From positions 248,001 to 312,000 of the forward strand of contig NZ_ANHY01000006.1 of the NCBI RefSeq assembly GCF_000315795.1: a stretch of 64,000 nt of DNA, in the 5' to 3' direction. The notes beneath the pieces were generated by a model, which was given only the letters and a program-made list of their open reading frames with translations, had not been told where the DNA came from and ran no database searches. This document shows, in pieces, positions 58,621 through 64,000 of the stretch. Each line of letters begins with the position of its first letter. Positions within the stretch are counted from its first letter, which is position 1. Source of the stretch: Caenispirillum salinarum AK4. Lineage in GTDB: Bacteria > Pseudomonadota > Alphaproteobacteria > Rhodospirillales > Rhodospirillaceae. The position numbers were made by a program, and so were the translations under genes.

Positions 58621-59469
58621 ATGACCAGGCACATTGGAGTCTCCGCCCTCGCCATCGCCATGACCCTGGGCGGCGCCGCCTTCGCGCAGGACGGCGGCAA
58701 TCAGAACCAGCAGATGCAGAACCAGCAGCAGGCGGCCCAGGGCCAGAACCAGGACATCCAGGTTCTCAGCCAGTGGAATTATGACGAGCTGTACCAGGGC
58801 GGGCTGCGCGCCGAGACCATGCTCGACGCCGACGTTTTCGGCCCGAACATGGACGAAATCGGCAGCGTCGAGAACGTCATCCTGGACCGCGACAACCAGA
58901 TCGTTGCCATCATCGCCCAGGTCGGCGGCTTCTGGGACATCGGTGACACCCACATCGCAGTGCCCTGGGACAAGGTGCAAATGACCCAGGGTGGGTTCCA
59001 GATTCCGGTGACCGAGGACACCGTCGCCGAGTACGGCCTCTATGCCGAGCCCAGCATCGTCAACAAGAGCAACCTGCAGTCCACCCGCGTGGTCGACGAC
59101 GACCTGATCGCCGGGCGCCAGACGTGGAAGCTGACCGGGCTGATCGACGACTATGCGGTGCTGAACACCGGCGCCGGCTATGGCTATATCGACGACGCGA
59201 TCTTCACCGAGGACGGAAAGCTCGACGCCGTCGTCGTCCAGCCCGACTACGCCGGCTACGGCGTCGGCGGCGCCTATGCCTACCCCTTCTACGGCTACGG
59301 CTATGGTTGGACGCCCGACGCCGAGGCCTATGACCTGCGCTACGAGGCCGACGAACTGGCCGAGATGGACCCGTTCGACTACGGCCGCATGCAGGGCCCG
59401 GCTCAGACGGCCATGGAACCGGCCGGCCAGGATATGCGCGGCGAGACTGGTGAGCAGCAGCAGGACTGA
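58621..59469 (+). CDS. Exported PRC-barrel domain protein
   Basis: 282 residues. Signal peptide 1-22 (MTLGGAAFA), a Gln/Asn-rich linker (24-45), then two PRC-barrel repeats: DADVFGPNMDEIGSVENVILDRDNQIVAIIAQVGGF and a second copy with GYGYIDDAIFTEDGKLDAVVVQPDYAGYG. An AYAYPFYGYGYGWTP aromatic stretch and an acidic tail follow. PRC barrels usually serve in cytoplasmic RNA maturation or photosynthetic reaction centres. Exported forms are seen in alphaproteobacteria without a known role. GGAGGAATG precedes the ATG. Confidence 0.87.
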   Translation: MTRHIGVSALAIAMTLGGAAFAQDGGNQNQQMQNQQQAAQGQNQDIQVLSQWNYDELYQGGLRAETMLDADVFGPNMDEIGSVENVILDRDNQIVAIIAQVGGFWDIGDTHIAVPWDKVQMTQGGFQIPVTEDTVAEYGLYAEPSIVNKSNLQSTRVVDDDLIAGRQTWKLTGLIDDYAVLNTGAGYGYIDDAIFTEDGKLDAVVVQPDYAGYGVGGAYAYPFYGYGYGWTPDAEAYDLRYEADELAEMDPFDYGRMQGPAQTAMEPAGQDMRGETGEQQQD

Positions 59470-59493
59470 CGCGCCGGTTCCTACGCCGAGATT

Positions 59494-59528
59494 GGAAGCC
59501 CGTCCCGCCGCCGCGGGGCGGGCTTTCC
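59494..59528 (+). terminator. Terminator after the PRC-barrel gene
   Basis: GGAAGCCCGTCCCGC (59494-59508), loop CGCC, GCGGGGCGGGCTTTCC (59513-59528). The stem is GC-rich with one G-T pair. The T-run is short (TTT). Confidence 0.75.
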
Positions 59529-59651
59529 GCTGCTCGGCTGTTGCTTCATCTTCCAGCCGCCTTGCGGCCTCCGATCCACGCGCCCATGTCGAGCGTATGG
59601 TTAAGACGGGGGCCCCGCCTCCGCTGATCCAGCCGCCGCCCGGAGGCGCCA

Positions 59652-60206
59652 ATGAGTACCGCCACACAGTCTTCCGTCAGCGATCCCGATGCCCGCGATC
59701 CGCGCGCCGACGAGCGCCGGCTGGAGCGCATGGCATGGTGGCTGGCCATCGCCGGACTGATCCCCTTCGTGATCGGGACGATCGGCGTCTGGATGTTCCG
59801 GCACCCCTTCGACTCCATGGCGCTTGAAGCGCAGATGAGCTACGGCGCCGTCATCCTGTCGTTCCTGGGCGCCGTCCACTGGGGGCTGGTGCTGCGCATG
59901 CCCTATGGGGTTCCCCGCGCCCTTCTCATCTGGGGCGTGACCCCCTCGCTTGTCGGCTGGGCGGCGCTGGCCTTCGGGCCGCCGTTGCAGCATGGCGTGC
60001 TGATGCTTGGGTTCCTGGCGGCCTTCATCGCGGATCGCCGAGCGGTACTGTCGGGATTGGCGCCGGCGTGGTACGCTCGTCTCCGGTTGATGCTGACGAC
60101 TGCCGTTCTCCTGCTGGTGGCGGCGGCTGGCCTGCGATACATCGTGTATCCACTGGTCGACGCCTTCTCGATGGTGCCTGCATCGGCGAAGGGAATTGCG
60201 GTCTGA
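59652..60206 (+). CDS. DUF3429 membrane protein
   Basis: 184 residues with five or six helices: MAWWLAIAGLIPFVIGTIGVWMF, SYGAVILSFLGAVHWGLVL (the DUF3429 signature GAVHWG), LLIWGVTPSLVGWAALAF, and further segments. Function unknown. In eukaryotes the same domain occurs in mitochondrial TMEM69. An acidic N terminus precedes the first helix. It stands 39 bp before the first of two paralogous small membrane proteins. Confidence 0.88.
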   Translation: MSTATQSSVSDPDARDPRADERRLERMAWWLAIAGLIPFVIGTIGVWMFRHPFDSMALEAQMSYGAVILSFLGAVHWGLVLRMPYGVPRALLIWGVTPSLVGWAALAFGPPLQHGVLMLGFLAAFIADRRAVLSGLAPAWYARLRLMLTTAVLLLVAAAGLRYIVYPLVDAFSMVPASAKGIAV

Positions 60207-60245
60207 GCCTCGCCTGAACGACAAAAATCGGACAGTGGAGGTAGG

Positions 60246-60656
60246 ATGTTCTCACCCCGTTATGCCGGTAACCTGGCGGTCGCCATTCTATTCTTTGTGG
60301 TGATCGTCATCGCGCAGGTGGTCGGATCGACCGCCGAACTGCCGGGCGGCGTCGACGCCCTTCTCACCCTGCTTGCCATCGGCAGCGCCGTCGGCATCCT
60401 GGTCTTCCTGGGTGCCGCCGCAATGGGGCGCAAGCCCCGCCTCGACTGGTCCGACGACAAGGGCGAGCACCTTCATCCGCAGGTGAAGGCGGGGCTCCAG
60501 GCGTTGGGCGTGGTCGGCGTCGGGTTGGCGGGCCTTGCCTTCTACATCGCGCTCTACATCTTCAAGTGGCCGGTCTTCATCATTCCCATGGTGCTGCTGG
60601 CGATCGCCATGCTGGTTTTCGTGGTCTATCTGACCGCCGGCAAGCACATGGACTAA
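60246..60656 (+). CDS. Small four-helix membrane protein, paralogue A
   Basis: 136 residues, starting MFSPRYAGNLAV and ending LTAGKHMD. Four hydrophobic segments, with a loop MGRKPRLDWSDDKGEHLHPQ between helices 2 and 3. The next gene encodes a paralogue with the same ends (MFSIRYAGN, ITAGKHLD) and the same loop type (LKRAPLFDWTADCGTRLHP). No family recognised. GTGGAGGTAGG precedes the ATG. A terminator separates it from the paralogue. Confidence 0.8.
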   Translation: MFSPRYAGNLAVAILFFVVIVIAQVVGSTAELPGGVDALLTLLAIGSAVGILVFLGAAAMGRKPRLDWSDDKGEHLHPQVKAGLQALGVVGVGLAGLAFYIALYIFKWPVFIIPMVLLAIAMLVFVVYLTAGKHMD

Positions 60657-60707
60657 GGACGTGCAAGGGGCACAGCCATTACCCCTATCTTTATTCATGT
60701 TTTCGAC

Positions 60708-60735
60708 GGGGCATCTCTTGCGAGGTGCCCCTTTT
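60708..60735 (+). terminator. Terminator between the two paralogous membrane-protein genes
   Basis: GGGGCATCTC (60708-60717), loop TTGC, GAGGTGCCCC (60722-60731), then TTTTATC. Ten pairs with one G-T. Confidence 0.9.
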
Positions 60736-60840
60736 ATCTTTATGGATTAGTCGAGTCTTGTTGTCGGAATACATGCACACATGGTAATGGGATGCCGCCC
60801 TGACGCATCCTCATCGACAACAGCCAGGACATATCCCCCG

Positions 60841-61251
60841 ATGTTCTCCATTCGCTATGCCGGAAACTGGGTGATGAGCGCCGTGTTCGCGCTGATCGCC
60901 GCAGCCTCCTTCGCCCTGCCCGCCGTGGCCGAGGCCACCGGGTCCACCGTTTTCCTGGGCCAGTTGGTCGCGGCCTTCGCCGCCGCCGGCGTCGTCGTGC
61001 TGGTGGTCAACGCGGCCCTGAAACGCGCGCCCCTCTTTGACTGGACGGCGGACTGCGGCACCCGCCTGCATCCGCGCGCCAAGACCGCGCTGCAGGGCCT
61101 GGGCGTCACCCTGGTGGCGCTGGCAGGCCTGCTGGGCTACATCTCCATTTTCATTTTCGGCCTGTACGGCATCCTGTACTTCGGCCTGTTCATGGTCGTG
61201 GTGATGATGAGCTGGATCATCTACATCACCGCAGGTAAGCATCTGGACTGA
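60841..61251 (+). CDS. Small four-helix membrane protein, paralogue B
   Basis: 136 residues from ATG 60841. The frame from 60781 adds a non-conserved leader. The same length, four-helix layout and end motifs (FSIRYAGN, ITAGKHLD) as its neighbour show a tandem duplication. Transcribed separately, since a terminator lies between the two. A double hairpin follows. Function unknown. The conserved central His (RLHP against HLHP) is the only polar residue common to both loops besides DW. Confidence 0.8.
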   Translation: MFSIRYAGNWVMSAVFALIAAASFALPAVAEATGSTVFLGQLVAAFAAAGVVVLVVNAALKRAPLFDWTADCGTRLHPRAKTALQGLGVTLVALAGLLGYISIFIFGLYGILYFGLFMVVVMMSWIIYITAGKHLD

Positions 61252-61263
61252 TTGTGATATTTC

Positions 61264-61322
61264 GGACGATCCCGACCCGGCGGGATCGTCCTTCCGAAGG
61301 GGCGCCTTTGCGCCCCTTTTTC
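61264..61322 (+). terminator. Double-hairpin terminator
   Basis: First hairpin: GGACGATCCCG (61264-61274), loop ACCCGG, CGGGATCGTCC (61281-61291). Second: AGGGGCGC (61298-61305), loop CTTT, GCGCCCCT (61310-61317), then TTTTTC. The second is a classical terminator. Confidence 0.92.
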
Positions 61323-61490
61323 TTTTCCGGCCTTTCAGCAGCGGTCGTACAATGGGTGTGTGACGGCGGAAGGGCGCCGGTCGCGTCCTTTCCCGCCACA
61401 GAGTATCCGTTCCGGGACGTCGGGCCCGGCGGCCCGCGCGCGTAGACACCGCCGCCGGACCCGCCTCCCGCACAGTCGTGGGAGGATGCC

Positions 61491-62063
61491 ATGCTTGACC
61501 TGAGGACCCTGGTTCCGTGGGCGGGCGGGCGCCATGTGTCCAGCCCCGCCACCCGGGACACCGATCCGTTCACGGCCTTCCGCCGCGAGATGGATCGCCT
61601 GTTCGACGACGCCTTCTCCGGCCGCTGGGCCGCTCCGACCCTGACCGCGGCCGGGACCATGGTTCCGCGCATGGATGTCGAAGAGACCGAGACCGACATC
61701 ATCGTGTCCATGGAACTGCCGGGCGTCGACGAGAAGGATCTCGCCATCGACCTGACCGGCGACATGCTCACCGTGAAGGGCGAAAAGAAGGAGGAAAAGG
61801 AAAGCAAGGAAGAGGGCCGTCATGTGGTCGAACGGACCTATGGCAGCTTCGCCCGGTCGATCCGCCTGCCCTACAACGTCGACGCCGAGGCCGTCGACGC
61901 GACGGTGGACAAGGGCGTTCTGACGCTGAAGGTCCGCAAGCCCGCCGAGGCGCGGTCCGAGCCCAAGCGCATCGCCATCAAGGGCGGCTCGGGCGCCAAG
62001 ACCGTCGAGGCCGGCACGACGACCGCACCGGAAGGCGAGAAGACGGAAACCACCGCCGCCTGA
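61491..62063 (+). CDS. Small heat-shock protein Hsp20
   Basis: 190 residues. ATP-independent chaperone that binds unfolding proteins. The alpha-crystallin domain spans about 58-150 (MVPRMDVEETETDIIVSMELPGVDEKDLAIDL), with the GVLTL motif at 142-146. The C-terminal I161-x-I163 motif (RIAIK) is present, followed by a longer Gly/Thr/Glu tail. GGAGGAT precedes the ATG. No ROSE-type thermometer was recognised in the short leader. Confidence 0.93.
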   Translation: MLDLRTLVPWAGGRHVSSPATRDTDPFTAFRREMDRLFDDAFSGRWAAPTLTAAGTMVPRMDVEETETDIIVSMELPGVDEKDLAIDLTGDMLTVKGEKKEEKESKEEGRHVVERTYGSFARSIRLPYNVDAEAVDATVDKGVLTLKVRKPAEARSEPKRIAIKGGSGAKTVEAGTTTAPEGEKTETTAA

Positions 62064-62220
62064 CGCGCGGCCCCCGACATGCCACACATCCAGGCGCGGG
62101 CCCAGCGGCCCGCGCCGCCGTTTTCGCCACGCAGGGCCTTGTTTCCGCGTTGATTGAACGGCAAAAACCACTATCTCCAGCATGGAGCATCGACGCCGGC
62201 CTGACAGAAGGACCACCGCC

Positions 62221-62643
62221 ATGAAAGCCCCAGGCTTTTTCCGCAACGACCCCGACCGCGACGACGGCCCCTCCCGGGGCGGCGGCTGGAACGGCTCGGG
62301 CGGGCGCGGGCCGGGCCGCGATCCGGGCAACCAGGGCCGCATGGACTTCAACCGCCGCTCGCTCATCAGCGTTGCCCTGGCGATCGCCTTTGCCGTCCTG
62401 ATCGCGTCGGTGATGCCGCCGCCGCTCGTTGCTGCCACCTTCAGCGAAATCTGCTTCTTCGGCGCCCTGGGCATTGGCGTCGTCGCCGCCATCCGCCGCG
62501 AGCCCATCGCCGGCGCGCCCGTGCTGACGGGGTGGGACCGCGCGGCAATGCTGCTCCTGCTCTCCCAGATCGCCGGCCTGTTCGTCGACCATGCCGAAGT
62601 GGAGGCCTACCTGCGGCAGGTCCAACAGACCGGGCAGTTCTAA
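62221..62643 (+). CDS. Unknown small membrane protein
   Basis: 140 residues from ATG 62221. The N terminus is Arg/Gly/Asp-rich and unstructured (RDDGPSRGGGWNGSGGRGPG). Two or three membrane helices follow (SLISVALAIAFAVLIASVM, FSEICFFGALGIGVVAAIR, DRAAMLLLLSQIAGLF). No family recognised. It ends two bases before the M48 protease start, so both are translated from one message. It may be a partner or target of the protease. Confidence 0.75.
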   Translation: MKAPGFFRNDPDRDDGPSRGGGWNGSGGRGPGRDPGNQGRMDFNRRSLISVALAIAFAVLIASVMPPPLVAATFSEICFFGALGIGVVAAIRREPIAGAPVLTGWDRAAMLLLLSQIAGLFVDHAEVEAYLRQVQQTGQF

Positions 62644-62645
62644 CC

Positions 62646-63503
62646 ATGGCCGCCGGGCGCGCCCTGCTGCGCCCCGACGCCCTGGCGTCGTTGACGGCCA
62701 TGGGCCTTGTGCTGGGCCTGGTCGGTTGGCTCTTCTCGGGCCCCAGCGGTCTTGCGGTGGCCGTCATCGCCATGGCGGTGACCATCGTTCTGGTGCCCAA
62801 GGTGCCCGTGGACCTGGCGATGCGCGTCATCGGCGCCCGCCCGGTCCATCCCGAGGAGGCTCCGGGGCTCTACACCATCCTGATCGAGTTGTCGGACGCG
62901 GCGGGCCTGGAGGCCGCTCCCATCCTCTACCGCGTGCGCGGCGGCCGCATCCTGGCGGTGGCTGTGGGGGATTCCAGCCGCTCCGCCCTCGCCCTGTCGG
63001 ACGGCATGACAGTGGTGATGGACGAGCGGGAGATGCGGGGCGTGCTGGCGCACGAGATCGCCCACATCGCCGCCGAGGACACGACGCTCATGAACCTGGC
63101 CGCCGCGCTCGGCCGGGTGATCCACACGCTGGCCATTTTCGGCCTGATCGCCGCCGTGCTCATCGTCCTGCTGACACCCGAGCCCGTGATCCCCTGGGTC
63201 GTCGGGCTGATCGCCCTGGCGCCCTGGGCCGCGACGTTGCTGCATCTCGCGCTCATGCGCCGGCGGGAGTTCGCCGCCGATGCCGACGCGGTGCGGCTCA
63301 CGGGGGACGCCGTCGGCCTCGCCCGGGCGCTGGTGAAGCTTGAGACGCTGCCCGCCGGCGGACTGGCGCGGCTGATCGGGGGCGGCCCGGGACGGCAGCG
63401 CCGGGGTCTTGGCTTTCTGCGCACCCATCCCAGCACCAGGGCCCGCATAGAGCGTCTGGTGGGTCCCATCTCCGACCGGGTGCGCCCCATGCGTTTCCAC
63501 TGA
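62646..63503 (+). CDS. M48-family (HtpX-like) membrane metalloprotease
   Basis: 285 residues. Two helices at the N terminus (18-32 and 37-50), zinc motif HEIAH at 136-140, third ligand E208 in RRREFAADADA, and two more helices between (about 160-176 and 180-200). This is the arrangement of HtpX-type quality-control proteases of the inner membrane. ATG 62646 follows the upstream stop by two bases. A longer frame from 62532 is a shadow of the neighbouring gene. Confidence 0.92.
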   Translation: MAAGRALLRPDALASLTAMGLVLGLVGWLFSGPSGLAVAVIAMAVTIVLVPKVPVDLAMRVIGARPVHPEEAPGLYTILIELSDAAGLEAAPILYRVRGGRILAVAVGDSSRSALALSDGMTVVMDEREMRGVLAHEIAHIAAEDTTLMNLAAALGRVIHTLAIFGLIAAVLIVLLTPEPVIPWVVGLIALAPWAATLLHLALMRRREFAADADAVRLTGDAVGLARALVKLETLPAGGLARLIGGGPGRQRRGLGFLRTHPSTRARIERLVGPISDRVRPMRFH

Positions 63504-63541
63504 CCCTGGACGCCGGTCCGGCCGCGCGCTATCACCTGGGC

Positions 63542-64000
63542 ATGGTCCAGACACCGCACCAGGAACCGCCGCCGCTGGTCTATGTCGTCGACGATGACGA
63601 CGCCCTGCGCGACTCGCTGACTTGGCTCATCCGCTCTGCCGATTACGAGGTGGCGGCCTACGACTCTGCCGATGCCTTCGTCGGCGCTTTTCGTGACGAA
63701 CGGCCGGCGTGTCTGCTGCTGGACGTGCGCATGCCCGGCATGTCCGGTCTGGAGTTGCAGGAGGCACTTCGCCTCCGCGGCATGACGGTGCCCATCATCT
63801 TTATCACCGGACACGGCGACGTACCCATGGCCGTTCGCGCGCTTAAGGCCGGGGCCTTCGACTTCGTGGAGAAACCCTTCGACGACCGCGTGGTGCTGGA
63901 CCGCATTCAGGCGGCCGTCGACGTCCACCGCGAACGCCTGGCGGAGCGGGACCACCATGATTCGCTGCTGCGCCGTTGGCGAACCCTGACGCCGCGGGAG
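63542..64000 (+). CDS. FixJ/NarL-family response regulator, truncated by the window edge
   Basis: 153 codons visible and still open at 64000. The receiver is complete: D17-D20 acidic pocket (VVDDDDALR), phosphoacceptor D61 in LLLDVRMPG, FITGHGDVPMAVRALKAGAFDFVEKPF. A linker then leads to LTPRE, the start of a LuxR-type HTH, which lies beyond the edge. GHGDVPMAVRA is typical of the FixJ group. The partner histidine kinase may lie outside the window. Confidence 0.9.
   Translation, partial: MVQTPHQEPPPLVYVVDDDDALRDSLTWLIRSADYEVAAYDSADAFVGAFRDERPACLLLDVRMPGMSGLELQEALRLRGMTVPIIFITGHGDVPMAVRALKAGAFDFVEKPFDDRVVLDRIQAAVDVHRERLAERDHHDSLLRRWRTLTPRE

Overview
High-GC chromosomal segment of an alphaproteobacterium, most likely Rhodospirillales-like. 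The evidence is gene content and order, not any 16S gene: popZ with a long Glu-Pro repeat, the blocks pcm-tolC-popZ-valS and tmk-holB-metG-tatD-MBL, a PleD/PopA-type regulator, an ECF sigma factor beside a stand-alone receiver, and many GTG starts. No rRNA genes and no CRISPR array were seen.

Layout. 1-11.7 kb is core, almost all on the minus strand: TauE-type exporter, fabI, then the overlapping block dac (D,D-carboxypeptidase)-tmk-holB-metG-tatD-MBL hydrolase, preceded by rlpA, an MltB-type lytic transglycosylase and a YdcF protein (cell-wall cluster). 11.8-20.8 kb is a ~9 kb integrated element in a tRNA-Ser(UGA) gene. It is bounded by a 43-bp direct repeat of the tRNA 5' half and carries integrase, a Cys4 protein, an AlpA/Xis-like regulator, a RepA-like AAA ATPase, an iteron-rich origin-like region, a serine resolvase with a res-like site, an orphan terminase small subunit, several small unknown genes and a secreted nuclease. 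This gene set is that of a phage satellite (phage-inducible chromosomal island type), with no capsid, tail or large terminase gene. 21-30 kb is regulatory: ECF sigma factor, receiver protein, DUF3102 protein, a PopA-like REC-REC-degenerate GGDEF protein, a DsbA-family oxidoreductase and a hemerythrin-receiver fusion, followed by ilvD and a HAD hydrolase. 30-37 kb holds valS, popZ, tolC and pcm, then tRNA-Cys, tRNA-Asn and hspQ. 37-54.7 kb holds a TehA-type transporter, a Pat-type acyl-CoA synthetase/acetyltransferase, an SMP-30-like protein, an FNR-type reductase, a GGDEF-EAL protein, a second TolC-family gene, two tandem cytochromes c556, an ABC1 kinase, pepF and a long-chain acyl-CoA ligase. 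54.9-64 kb holds a giant indolepyruvate oxidoreductase, a secreted PRC-barrel protein, DUF3429, two paralogous small membrane proteins, Hsp20, an M48 protease and the start of a FixJ-type regulator.

How the parts work together. The core blocks serve translation (metG, valS, tRNAs), replication (holB, tmk), envelope maintenance (rlpA, transglycosylase, D,D-carboxypeptidase, tolC) and polar cell-cycle organisation (popZ, PopA-like protein). The island has its own integration, control, replication and packaging-redirection genes. Its insertion replaced the 5' half and promoter of the host tRNA-Ser gene, so the host now depends on element DNA for that tRNA.
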